From NCBI GenBank assembly GCA_018377375.1, contig JAGZZN010000005.1, positions 1-55,093 on the forward strand: a stretch of 55,093 bases of DNA, given 5' to 3'. Origin of the DNA: Streptococcus parasanguinis (GTDB lineage: Bacteria > Bacillota > Bacilli > Lactobacillales > Streptococcaceae). Made by a program: the position numbers and the translations under genes. The notes below the pieces were generated by a model. The model saw only the letters and a program-made list of their open reading frames with translations, had not been told where the DNA came from and did no database searches. Of the stretch, positions 32,069-39,978 are shown piece by piece (the first letter of the stretch is position 1; every line of letters starts with the position of its first letter).

Positions 32069-33640
32069 TTGAAATTCAACGAATTTAACTTATCTGCTGA
32101 ATTATTAGCAGAAATTGAAAAAGCTGGCTTTGTAGAAGCAAGCCCAATCCAAGAACAAACCATTCCTTTGGCTCTTGAAGGAAAAGATGTCATCGGTCAA
32201 GCGCAAACAGGGACTGGTAAAACAGCCGCTTTCGGTCTTCCAACGTTGGAGAAGATCGATGTCGATAACACAGTGATTCAAGCACTTGTCATTGCCCCAA
32301 CGCGTGAATTGGCGGTTCAAAGTCAGGAAGAACTCTTCCGCTTTGGACGCAGCAAGGGTGTCAAAGTCCGCTCTGTCTATGGTGGATCAAGCATTGAAAA
32401 GCAAATTAAAGCTTTGAAGTCAGGCGCTCACATCGTTGTGGGAACACCTGGACGTTTGCTAGATTTGATCAAGCGCAAGGCCTTGAAACTCGATCATATT
32501 GAAACCTTGATCCTGGATGAAGCAGATGAAATGCTCAATATGGGCTTCTTGGAAGATATTGAAGCCATCATTAGCCATGTTCCGGAAACACGCCAGACCT
32601 TGCTCTTTTCAGCAACGATGCCAGAAGCGATCAAACGCATTGGTGTTCAGTTTATGAAAGAGCCCGAACACGTTAAGATTGCGGCCAAAGAATTAACCAC
32701 CGACTTGGTCGATCAATACTATATTCGTGTCAAAGAAGGCGAAAAGTTTGATACCATGACTCGATTGATGGATGTCGAGCAGCCTGAACTTGCCATCGTC
32801 TTTGGTCGGACAAAACGTCGGGTCGATGAATTGACGCGTGGCTTGAAGATTCGTGGCTTCCGAGCAGAAGGAATTCACGGAGATTTGGATCAAAACAAAC
32901 GTCTTCGTGTCCTTCGTGATTTCAAAAATGGGAACTTGGACGTCTTGGTGGCAACGGACGTTGCGGCACGTGGGTTGGACATTTCAGGTGTGACCCATGT
33001 CTACAACTACGATATTCCACAAGATCCAGAAAGCTATGTTCACCGGATCGGACGGACAGGTCGTGCTGGGAAAACAGGGCAATCCATTACCTTTGTATCG
33101 CCAAATGAAATGGGCTATTTGCAAATCATTGAGAACTTGACCAAAAAGCGGATGAAGGGAATGAAACCTGCAACAGCAGAAGAAGCCTTCCAAGCGAAAA
33201 AACAAGTAGCGCTGAAGAAAATTGAGCGAGACTTTGAAGATGAAAAGATCCGGACCAACTTTGAGAAGTTTGGCAAGGATGCTCGCAAATTGGCTGCAGC
33301 ATTCACTCCTGAAGAATTGGCCATGTATATCTTGAGCTTGACTGTTCAAGATCCAGACAGCCTTCCAGAAGTTGAAATTGCGCGTGAAAAACCATTGCCA
33401 TTCAAACCATCTGGTGGTGGCTTTGGTGGAAAAGGCAAAGGTGGCCGTGGAAATGGCCGTCGTGGAGACCAACGCCGTGACCGCAATCGCAGAGATGACC
33501 GTGAAGGTGGACGCCGTGATTTCAAACGCAAGTCCAATAAAAATAGCCGAGACTTTGAAGGCAAAGGCAACAAACGTCCTCATCGTACTTCCAATGAAAA
33601 GAAAAATGGATTTGTCATCCGCAACAAAGGGGATAAATAA
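32069..33640 (+). CDS. cshA: DEAD-box RNA helicase (CshA type)
   Basis: 523 aa. Start is TTG at 32069 with only a weak purine-rich RBS (AGAAAGAAGAAAGAA). Motifs in order: Q motif FVEASPIQEQTIP, AQTGTGKT (motif I, about residues 44-51), PTRELA, TPGR, DEAD, SAT, ATDVAARGLD and HRIGRTGR. The C-terminal tail (about 440-523) is a basic Gly/Arg/Asp-rich region suited to RNA binding. CshA acts in the RNA degradosome, ribosome assembly and cold adaptation. The weak start and preceding attenuator suggest strong post-initiation control. Confidence 0.94.
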   Translation: MKFNEFNLSAELLAEIEKAGFVEASPIQEQTIPLALEGKDVIGQAQTGTGKTAAFGLPTLEKIDVDNTVIQALVIAPTRELAVQSQEELFRFGRSKGVKVRSVYGGSSIEKQIKALKSGAHIVVGTPGRLLDLIKRKALKLDHIETLILDEADEMLNMGFLEDIEAIISHVPETRQTLLFSATMPEAIKRIGVQFMKEPEHVKIAAKELTTDLVDQYYIRVKEGEKFDTMTRLMDVEQPELAIVFGRTKRRVDELTRGLKIRGFRAEGIHGDLDQNKRLRVLRDFKNGNLDVLVATDVAARGLDISGVTHVYNYDIPQDPESYVHRIGRTGRAGKTGQSITFVSPNEMGYLQIIENLTKKRMKGMKPATAEEAFQAKKQVALKKIERDFEDEKIRTNFEKFGKDARKLAAAFTPEELAMYILSLTVQDPDSLPEVEIAREKPLPFKPSGGGFGGKGKGGRGNGRRGDQRRDRNRRDDREGGRRDFKRKSNKNSRDFEGKGNKRPHRTSNEKKNGFVIRNKGDK

Positions 33641-33648
33641 GTCCTAAG

Positions 33649-33675
33649 AACGGTCTAGCAATAGGCCGTTTTTTT
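33649..33675 (+). terminator. Helicase gene terminator
   Basis: AACGGTCT-agcaat-AGGCCGTT with one wobble, then five more T. Confidence 0.85.
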
Positions 33676-33690
33676 AATGAAAATCAAAAA

Positions 33691-33721
33691 TACAAGGGTT
33701 AACCAGCTGTTAACCCTTGTA
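33691..33721 (+). repeat. Perfect 13-bp inverted repeat upstream of a small ORF
   Basis: TACAAGGGTTAAC (33691-33703), 5-nt spacer CAGCT, GTTAACCCTTGTA (33709-33721). There is no T tract, so it is unlikely to be a simple terminator. It could be an operator or an mRNA hairpin just before the RBS at 33729. Confidence 0.8.
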
Positions 33722-33740
33722 TATTTATAAGGAGACCTAA

Positions 33741-33899
33741 ATGATAACTGACTCTTTTAGAAAAATGTATCATGATAAGGAGCATCCAAAAAAGTCAGAC
33801 AACAGAAAGAATGAATTCCTAAAATGGAATATTTCTGTTAACATATTAAGTCTACAATTATTTCCAAGCTTTGTCAAGAATTTTTTCTTATTTTTTTAA
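33741..33899 (+). CDS. Small ORF, 52 aa, unknown
   Basis: ATG at 33741 follows AAGGAG (33729-33734) with a 6-nt spacer, a near-ideal start signal. The product has a charged, Lys/Asp/His/Asn-rich first half (FRKMYHDKEHPKKSDNRKNE) and a hydrophobic, Phe-rich second half ending FVKNFFLFF. The end is in a very AT-rich stretch, so the C-terminus could be chance. No homologue is recognised. A small membrane-active peptide or a truncated gene are both possible. Confidence 0.4.
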   Translation: MITDSFRKMYHDKEHPKKSDNRKNEFLKWNISVNILSLQLFPSFVKNFFLFF

Positions 33900-33924
33900 A
33901 AATTTTTGACTAGAAAAATAAAAA

Positions 33925-33952
33925 TTGACAATCTCTTCTAAAAGGTTATAAT
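33925..33952 (+). promoter_or_regulatory. Promoter of the aldose-epimerase-like gene
   Basis: Consensus TTGACA (33925-33930), 16-bp spacer, TATAAT (33947-33952), 39 nt before the start codon. Confidence 0.85.
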
Positions 33953-33991
33953 GAATATAATAACTATACTAATTATAAAGAGGTGTCGTCC

Positions 33992-34885
33992 ATGGTGATT
34001 GCATTAAAAAATGATGATCTAGAAGTACAATTTAAGACATTTGGAGGGGAATTGAGCTCCATTCGAAGTAAAGAAGGCATAGAATATCTTTGGCAAGGGG
34101 ATCCAGAGTATTGGTCAGGACAAGCGCCGGTTCTGTTTCCGATTTGCGGGAGTGTTCGTAATGGTCAAGTGCAGTATCATCTAAAAGATGGAGTGAAGAC
34201 AGGCCAGCTTCCAAGACACGGCCTCATTCGCAAAAGAGAGTTTGAACTAAAAGAACAAACAGACCATCGTCTTGTCTTTGAAATTACCTCTAACGACGAA
34301 AGCTTACAAAATTATCCCTACCATTTTCGAGTGGAAATCGCTTATGAATTGAAAGGAAAAGAAATCACTATCACCTATCGCGTGCAAAATCTAGAGTCAG
34401 ATCAAGTCATGCCTTATTTCATTGGAGGGCATCCTGCCTTTCGTTGTCCCCTTTTAGCAGATGAAGACTATGAAGACTACGAGTTGATTTTTGAAAAAGA
34501 AGAAAGCTGTAGCGTTCCTCTCTTGTTCACAGAAACCGGTTTGGTTGATCGCCTGCAGCGGACGCCATTTTTAGACCATAGTCGTAGCCTACCTTTGCGC
34601 CATGAACTATTTGAAAAAGACGCCATTATTTTAGATCAATTAGCTTCTAAATCTGTGCAGCTCCTCTCGAAAAAATCTGGTAAAGGTTTGGAATTTGCCT
34701 TTGCAGATTTTGAGAATCTCGTCCTTTGGTCTACCAATAACAAGGGTCCTTTCATTGCCTTGGAGCCTTGGACGGGTATTTCCACATCTGCAGAAGAGGG
34801 CGATTTCTTCGAAGATAAAAAAGGTGTGATCCAGTTGGCTCCCCAAGAGACACGGAGTCACCAGTACCGTATCACCATTTTGTAA
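33992..34885 (+). CDS. Aldose 1-epimerase family protein (LacX-like)
   Basis: 297 aa from ATG 33992; AAAGAGG at 33977-33983 favours it over a GTG at 33983. It is a galactose-mutarotase-like beta-sandwich: the N-terminal LKNDDLEVQFKTFGGELSSIR, the substrate-loop LPRHGLIRKREFEL (His about 75), and the second catalytic region YFIGGHPAFRCPL with His about 150. LacX-type members act on hexoses or their phosphates; the substrate is not determined here. It is monocistronic between a strong promoter and a convergent terminator. Confidence 0.87.
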   Translation: MVIALKNDDLEVQFKTFGGELSSIRSKEGIEYLWQGDPEYWSGQAPVLFPICGSVRNGQVQYHLKDGVKTGQLPRHGLIRKREFELKEQTDHRLVFEITSNDESLQNYPYHFRVEIAYELKGKEITITYRVQNLESDQVMPYFIGGHPAFRCPLLADEDYEDYELIFEKEESCSVPLLFTETGLVDRLQRTPFLDHSRSLPLRHELFEKDAIILDQLASKSVQLLSKKSGKGLEFAFADFENLVLWSTNNKGPFIALEPWTGISTSAEEGDFFEDKKGVIQLAPQETRSHQYRITIL

Positions 34886-34891
34886 ATGAAA

Positions 34892-34925
34892 AACCGTTGG
34901 ACTATGGAGTTCGACGGTTCTTTTT
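34892..34925. terminator. Convergent terminator
   Basis: AACCGT ... ACGGTT stem followed by CTTTTT. It lies at the junction of the epimerase-like gene (+) and the GIY-YIG gene (-), overlapping the 3' end of the latter. Confidence 0.7.
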
Positions 34926-35165
34926 GATATAGTTTAGCTTTGCTTGGCGCGATTTCTTTTTAAAGAGAGCCTCGGCAGACATAGCAGAGGGTTTATCTGG
35001 ATAGGATTCTTGGTAAAGAAGTTTAACAGGGAGACGAGCCCGTGTGTATTTGGCGCCTTTTCCAGCATTGTGAGTCTTTAGGCGTTTTTCGACATCCGTG
35101 GTGTAGCCAGTGTAGAGGGAGCCATCCGCACACTCTAAAACATACATGTAAGCCTTAGTTTCCAT
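34902..35165 (-). CDS. GIY-YIG domain protein (UPF0213/YhbQ-like)
   Basis: 87 aa from METKAYMYVLE; upstream in-frame starts would add up to 14 residues but sit inside the preceding gene. The GIY-YIG core is AYMYVLECADGSLYTGYTTD (the Tyr pair), followed by RLKTHNAGKGAKYTRARLPVKL and the metal-site Glu in AEALFKKKSRQAKL. The small stand-alone family is common in Firmicutes; a DNA-structure nuclease role is suspected but unproved. The start overlaps the end of the methyltransferase gene, forming a two-gene minus-strand operon. Confidence 0.88.
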   Translation of the reverse strand: METKAYMYVLECADGSLYTGYTTDVEKRLKTHNAGKGAKYTRARLPVKLLYQESYPDKPSAMSAEALFKKKSRQAKLNYIKKNRRTP

Positions 35166-35901
35166 AGTAGATCTCATGAATCTCGTCTGTATAGCTGCCA
35201 TCTTCATTGTGAATAAAGAGGGGAGGCAGAATTTTTAAACCATCCAGTGAGCCATCCTTGATCGCCTCAATCAACAACATATTCGCCTCTTTGGTCACTT
35301 TTGGATAGACAAACTGGATCCGTTTAGGTGCAAGATTGTATCGTTTCATAGTTTCGATGATATCTAAAAAGCGATCTGGACGATGGACCATCGCTAAGCG
35401 ACCATTTGATTTGAGAACCCGCTGAGCCACATGGCAAATCTCATCTAAATTGGTGGTAATTTCATGCCGAGCTAAGAGGTAGTGTTCACTCTCATTGAGA
35501 TTGGAATGCTCATCCACCTTGAAATAAGGGGGATTGCAGAGGATAATATCCACCTTACTGCCCTTGATATGTTGAGGCAAATGCTTAAGGTCATCGGTGA
35601 TCATGGACATTTGCTGGTTCAAGCCATTGAGAGTAATGGAGCGGGTTGCCATATCCGCCAGACGTTCCTGTATTTCGACACCAATGATCTGGGCTTCTGT
35701 CCGAGTACTCGCAAAAAGTCCCACGGCCCCATTTCCAGCGCAGAGATCTACGATCAAGCCCCGCTTGGGCAATTTTGGAAAGCGCGAGAGCAGGACGCTA
35801 TCCACGGAGTAACTAAAGACTTCCCGATTTTGTATGATTTTTACATCACTTGAAAAGAGTTGGTTGACGCGCTCGCCGTCTTTTAATTCGATATCTGTCA
35901 T
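35155..35901 (-). CDS. tRNA1(Val) (adenine37-N6)-methyltransferase-like protein
   Basis: 248-aa class I SAM methyltransferase. Motif I is VDLCAGNGAVGLF (about residues 50-62), the acidic end of beta-2 is IGVEIQERLA, and the catalytic N6-adenine motif NPPY is at about 126-129 in IILCNPPYF. The opening LKDGERVNQLFSSDVKIIQ is that of the TrmN6/YfiC family. It probably methylates A37 of a tRNA. The gene pair TrmN6-like/GIY-YIG is conserved in many Firmicutes. Confidence 0.9.
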   Translation of the reverse strand: MTDIELKDGERVNQLFSSDVKIIQNREVFSYSVDSVLLSRFPKLPKRGLIVDLCAGNGAVGLFASTRTEAQIIGVEIQERLADMATRSITLNGLNQQMSMITDDLKHLPQHIKGSKVDIILCNPPYFKVDEHSNLNESEHYLLARHEITTNLDEICHVAQRVLKSNGRLAMVHRPDRFLDIIETMKRYNLAPKRIQFVYPKVTKEANMLLIEAIKDGSLDGLKILPPLFIHNEDGSYTDEIHEIYYGN

Positions 35902-35950
35902 GGCTCTATTATAGCATGAAAAGAGGCTTGGGGAAAGGCGGGCAGAACAG

Positions 35951-35981
35951 AAAAAGTTGAGAGTTTTTCTCTCAACTTTTT
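35951..35981. terminator. Bidirectional terminator beside the P-type ATPase gene
   Basis: Perfect AAAAAGTTGAGAG / CTCTCAACTTTTT stem, ending next to the ATPase stop codon on the minus strand. Confidence 0.88.
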
Positions 35982-38321
35982 TTAATCAAATTCATATTTT
36001 TGTAGAATCGTTGTGAGGATAAAGACTCCTGTAAAGATGGCCATCAATGCCAGATAAACTGGGAAAGTAGTGGCTGTAAGGAGTGAAATCTCGATCAAGT
36101 TTTTCAATACAACCGCAGATGCGTAGAATCCTACAACAGAGAAGAGGATGAGGAGGGCTCGCCAGATATTTAGTGGAAGGCAAGCACGGATGACGGATAG
36201 GAAACCGATGGATCCAAGTAAGTAATAGGATACAGTAGACATATCGGCTGCAGACCAACCATGGCTTGCTCCCCAAAGGCGAATGAACAAGACACTAAAG
36301 ACGACCATCAAGGCGCTTGGTAAGGCTAACAGAAGGGAACGTCTCAAGAAGTGTTTTTCAACCGGTTTGATATTGCGTTCAAAGGTCAACACAAATGGTG
36401 GGAATCCTTCGACGAATTGGTCGATCAGGGTGATTTGAATAGGGATGAAAGGGAAAATCAGCAAATAGTTGACGTTAAAGAAGAGAGCACTGGCAATACA
36501 GATGATAGCCAAGAGGAAGGAATAGATCGTTTTGATAAAGAAGATTGGAGCGATTCGTCCAATGTTATTCACCACACGACGGCCTTCAAAAAGAATTTCT
36601 GGAACGTCATTAAAGTCAGAGTTTAAAAGAACAATATTGGCAATTTGACGAGTTGCTGGATCTCCCTCTGCCATCACGATGGAGCAGTCTGCTTCGCGAA
36701 GAGCAAGGATATCATTGACCCCATCTCCTGTCATAGCAGTTGTCCGACCAGCTGCTTTCAAGGTTTGGATAAGCAGTTTTTTCTGGTGAGGAGACACGCG
36801 CCCAAAGATAGCTGTTTCTTCTGCTTGATCCACTAATTGATCATCAGAAATTTTTGAACAATCGATGTAGTTCTCATAATTTTTGAAGCCAGCTTGTTGA
36901 GCGATATAAGAGACCGTCACAGGGTTATCACCGGAGATGATTTTGAGATCCACTCCTTGAGAGCGCAAATACTCAAGAGTATCTGAAGCCCCTTCACGAA
37001 TGGGGTCTGTAATCTCAATAACCGCAATCCCTTCAAGATTTTCAGGCAATTTCAATTCCTGCATGCTGATCAGTTCTGAACTGTGGGCCAAGACGAGCAC
37101 GCGCGATCCACGAGCTTGTGCTTCGACGACAGCAGCGGGATTTTCTTTAAGGAGCATTTCAGGAGCACCGAGAAAGACGGTTCCAAGGTTGGATAGGTGC
37201 ATGGCTCCCCATTTCCGATCACTTGAGAAAGGAATAATGTTTTCCGCAGTATAAGCATGCTCCAACTCCCCATAAGCCTTGCGAATAGCTTGAGCAGTAG
37301 GATTGGTGTCCTCGCTATTTTGCATGTAAGCTGAAAGGATAACTTTGATGGTTTCCTCAGAAAAATGATCAGATAAGCTATGGAGAGCTTCGACTGTCAT
37401 CTTCCCTTGAGTGATGGTACCGGTCTTATCCAGACACAAGGTATCCACACGCGCCAAGGTTTCTACTGAGTACATTTCTTGGACAAGAACCTTGCGCATA
37501 CCGAGCTTAATAACCGCTGTCAAAAGAGATGTAACCGTCAGTAGGGCAATTCCCTTTGGCAACATTCCCAGGAGAGCTGTGGAAGAATTCACGACAGCAT
37601 CCTTGATTGGCAGCATCTTGATCAACAGTGCTTCAAAGAAGAGGGCAAGGCCAAATGGAATGATAATTTTACCAGTGAAGCTTGAAATTTTCGCTAAGTT
37701 ATAAAGAATACGCGAATTGATAGGCTTCAGGGTTTTAGCTTCCATCATCAGTTTGTTAGCATAGTTGTTTGCTCCAACTCGCTTGACACGGGCATAGACT
37801 TGACCACTGGCAATATAACTACCAGAAAGCAGTTCATCACCAACTTTTTTTAAGACCAGGTCACTCTCACCAGTCAGCATAGCCTCATTGGCTTCTGCAA
37901 TACCAGACATGACTTCGGCATCACTAGGGATCTGCTCACCCGAAGATAAGAGCATTAAATCACCTAGAACAAGCTTTTCTGGTGGAATCGCATCTTTTTC
38001 CCCGTCTCGAATGACAGTCACTAGCTCACGACTCATGAGGTTGAGCTTATCAATCATCCGTTTAGCGCGCATCTCGGTCATGATCCCTGTAATGGCATTG
38101 AAGCATATGACTGCGAAAAAGATCATATTGCTCCAGGCCTGTACAGCAGCTAAGGCCACGGCAATCACAAAGTTTAAGGTATTAAACAAGGTGAAGACGT
38201 TGCGCTTGATGATTTGCCAGGTGCTGGTACTGGTATTCGTTGTAAAATCATTGGTTTGTCCGCGATCCATTTTCTTGCGGACTTCACTGAGGGACAAGCC
38301 CTTTAAATCAATAGTTTCCAT
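35982..38321 (-). CDS. P-type cation-transporting ATPase (CtpE-like)
   Basis: 779 aa from ATG (minus strand, 38321); an in-frame TTG lies six nt upstream and no strong RBS is visible. The opening GLSLSEVRKKMDRGQTN is typical of CtpE-like pumps. It has the TGES actuator motif near 150, the phosphorylated Asp298 in DKTGT, the TGDGVND hinge in the P domain, and six C-terminal TM segments. The PKG-containing TM4 (MLPKGIALL) lacks the CPC of heavy-metal pumps. CtpE relatives handle Ca2+; specificity here is inferred. It is a single-gene unit. Confidence 0.88.
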   Translation of the reverse strand: METIDLKGLSLSEVRKKMDRGQTNDFTTNTSTSTWQIIKRNVFTLFNTLNFVIAVALAAVQAWSNMIFFAVICFNAITGIMTEMRAKRMIDKLNLMSRELVTVIRDGEKDAIPPEKLVLGDLMLLSSGEQIPSDAEVMSGIAEANEAMLTGESDLVLKKVGDELLSGSYIASGQVYARVKRVGANNYANKLMMEAKTLKPINSRILYNLAKISSFTGKIIIPFGLALFFEALLIKMLPIKDAVVNSSTALLGMLPKGIALLTVTSLLTAVIKLGMRKVLVQEMYSVETLARVDTLCLDKTGTITQGKMTVEALHSLSDHFSEETIKVILSAYMQNSEDTNPTAQAIRKAYGELEHAYTAENIIPFSSDRKWGAMHLSNLGTVFLGAPEMLLKENPAAVVEAQARGSRVLVLAHSSELISMQELKLPENLEGIAVIEITDPIREGASDTLEYLRSQGVDLKIISGDNPVTVSYIAQQAGFKNYENYIDCSKISDDQLVDQAEETAIFGRVSPHQKKLLIQTLKAAGRTTAMTGDGVNDILALREADCSIVMAEGDPATRQIANIVLLNSDFNDVPEILFEGRRVVNNIGRIAPIFFIKTIYSFLLAIICIASALFFNVNYLLIFPFIPIQITLIDQFVEGFPPFVLTFERNIKPVEKHFLRRSLLLALPSALMVVFSVLFIRLWGASHGWSAADMSTVSYYLLGSIGFLSVIRACLPLNIWRALLILFSVVGFYASAVVLKNLIEISLLTATTFPVYLALMAIFTGVFILTTILQKYEFD

Positions 38322-38399
38322 AGACAATATGATATCATTTTTTTGAGAAAAAGACTATCTAGAATCGGTCCGCTGAGACAATTTTTATCTAAAAAAGGT

Positions 38400-38428
38400 T
38401 TGCGGTCAAAATCAGGATACGGTATAAT
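38400..38428 (+). promoter_or_regulatory. plsC promoter
   Basis: TTGCGG (38400-38405), 17-bp spacer, TATAAT (38423-38428), in the divergent region with the P-type ATPase gene. Confidence 0.65.
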
Positions 38429-38496
38429 AAGAAAGAACCTTTTACAGGATGGAATATCTTGTAGAGAGACGAATGAAATGGATTTGAGGAACAACT

Positions 38497-39243
38497 ATGT
38501 TTTATACCTATTTACGTGGCCTTGTTGCCTTTATTCTTTGGGTTTTAAATGGGAATGCCCATTACCATCATAAGGACAATATTCCAGATCGGGAAGAGAA
38601 CTACATCTTGGTATCCCCTCACCGGACTTGGTGGGATCCGGTCTATATGGCCTTTGCAACCAAGCCAAAGCAGTTTATCTTTATGGCAAAAAAAGAGCTC
38701 TTCACCAATCGTATTTTTGGCTGGTGGATTCGCATGTGTGGGGCATTTCCGATCGACCGTGAAAATCCGGGAGCAGAAGCCATTAAGTATCCTGTCAATA
38801 TGCTGAAAAAGAGCAACCGTTCCTTGATTATGTTCCCAAGTGGAAGCCGTCATTCTCAAGACGTTAAAGGCGGTGTTGCAATCATTGCTAAAATGGCGAA
38901 GGTCCGTATCATGCCAGTGACTTATACTGGTCCAAGAGACTTGAAAGGGTTGGCAACGGGTGAACGCATTGATATGAACTTTGGACATCCCATCGATATT
39001 TCGGATATTAAAAAGATGAATGACGAAGGAGTGGCAGAAGTTGCCCGCCGTATCCAAGAGGAGTTTGACCGCTTGGATGCGGAAGCGCAAGCGATCAACA
39101 CCCCAACAAAACCTTTTATCTTGATTCGTTTGTTAAAAATCCTTTTGATTCCCCTTGTCTTAGTCGTGGGCATCTTGACCTTGCTCTTTAGTTACCTAGC
39201 AAGCTTTGTATGGGATCCAGACAAACATCGGAAAAACAAGTAA
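38497..39243 (+). CDS. plsC: 1-acyl-sn-glycerol-3-phosphate acyltransferase
   Basis: 248 aa. The acyltransferase H-x4-D motif is HRTWWD (about residues 42-47), the glycerol-phosphate-binding block is MFPSGSRH (about 110-117), and GAFPIDREN is motif II. A C-terminal TM helix lies near 205-235. It makes phosphatidic acid from lysophosphatidate at the membrane. GAGGAA precedes the ATG. It is followed by a strong terminator and then the competence genes, a neighbourhood found in other streptococci. Confidence 0.93.
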   Translation: MFYTYLRGLVAFILWVLNGNAHYHHKDNIPDREENYILVSPHRTWWDPVYMAFATKPKQFIFMAKKELFTNRIFGWWIRMCGAFPIDRENPGAEAIKYPVNMLKKSNRSLIMFPSGSRHSQDVKGGVAIIAKMAKVRIMPVTYTGPRDLKGLATGERIDMNFGHPIDISDIKKMNDEGVAEVARRIQEEFDRLDAEAQAINTPTKPFILIRLLKILLIPLVLVVGILTLLFSYLASFVWDPDKHRKNK

Positions 39244-39273
39244 AAAAACTGAGAGTTTTTCTCAGTTTTTTTT
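39244..39273 (+). terminator. plsC terminator
   Basis: AAAAACTGAG / CTCAGTTTTT hairpin with eight T in total. Confidence 0.88.
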
Positions 39274-39309
39274 ATTTTTACGAATAATAAAAGTGAGAGG
39301 AGGTTTCTT

Positions 39310-39978
39310 ATGGAGGATATCATCGAAAAAATCAAAGAATATAAGCTCTTTTTAGCTCTTACTGCTATTGGACTCTTACTTGGAGGGTATTTTCTTTTTC
39401 ATCGACCTCAGTCAAGTGCATCCACCATACCGGATCTTTATCAGTCTTCTAGTTCAACTTCGAGCAAAGAAAAGGTGCAGACCGCTAGTTCCAAAGAAGA
39501 AAAGACGGTTACTTCAGTGTCTGATGCACCCGAGATCATTACGGTCGATGTCAAAGGAGCCGTCAAACAACCAGGGGTCTATGAGTTGCGCTCCAATAGC
39601 AGAGTCCACGATGCCATTTATAAGGCAGGCGGGATGACAGCAGATGCCAATAGCCAATCGGTCAATTTGGCGCAAAAACTCTCCGATGAAGCAGTGATCT
39701 ATGTTGCTAAAGAAGGAGAGGATGTTCCAGCACTTGGAAGTTCAGAAAGTTCTGCAACTTCGTCAGCGCCAGCAGAAAAAACAGGCAAGGTCCATTTAAA
39801 TCGAGCAACCGAATCAGAGCTCCAGACAGTATCGGGCATTGGACAGAAACGTGCCCAGGATATTATCGCCTATCGCGAAGCAAATGGGCCTTTTCGATCA
39901 GTGGATGATCTGAAGAATGTTTCAGGAATCGGAGAGAAAACACTGGAGAAACTAAGAGATGCTTTCACGGTGGATTAA
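39310..39978 (+). CDS. comEA: Competence DNA receptor ComEA
   Basis: 222 aa. One N-terminal TM helix (about residues 14-32), a Ser/Thr/Lys-rich linker, an SLBB domain (ITVDVKGAVKQPGVYEL, about 77-93), a second Ser/Ala linker, and tandem helix-hairpin-helix motifs at the C-terminus (VSGIGQKRAQDII and VSGIGEKTLEKL). It binds incoming double-stranded DNA at the cell surface and hands it to ComEC. The comEC start lies inside the last codons (20-nt overlap). No CIN/ComX box (TACGAATA-like) was seen just upstream. Confidence 0.95.
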   Translation: MEDIIEKIKEYKLFLALTAIGLLLGGYFLFHRPQSSASTIPDLYQSSSSTSSKEKVQTASSKEEKTVTSVSDAPEIITVDVKGAVKQPGVYELRSNSRVHDAIYKAGGMTADANSQSVNLAQKLSDEAVIYVAKEGEDVPALGSSESSATSSAPAEKTGKVHLNRATESELQTVSGIGQKRAQDIIAYREANGPFRSVDDLKNVSGIGEKTLEKLRDAFTVD

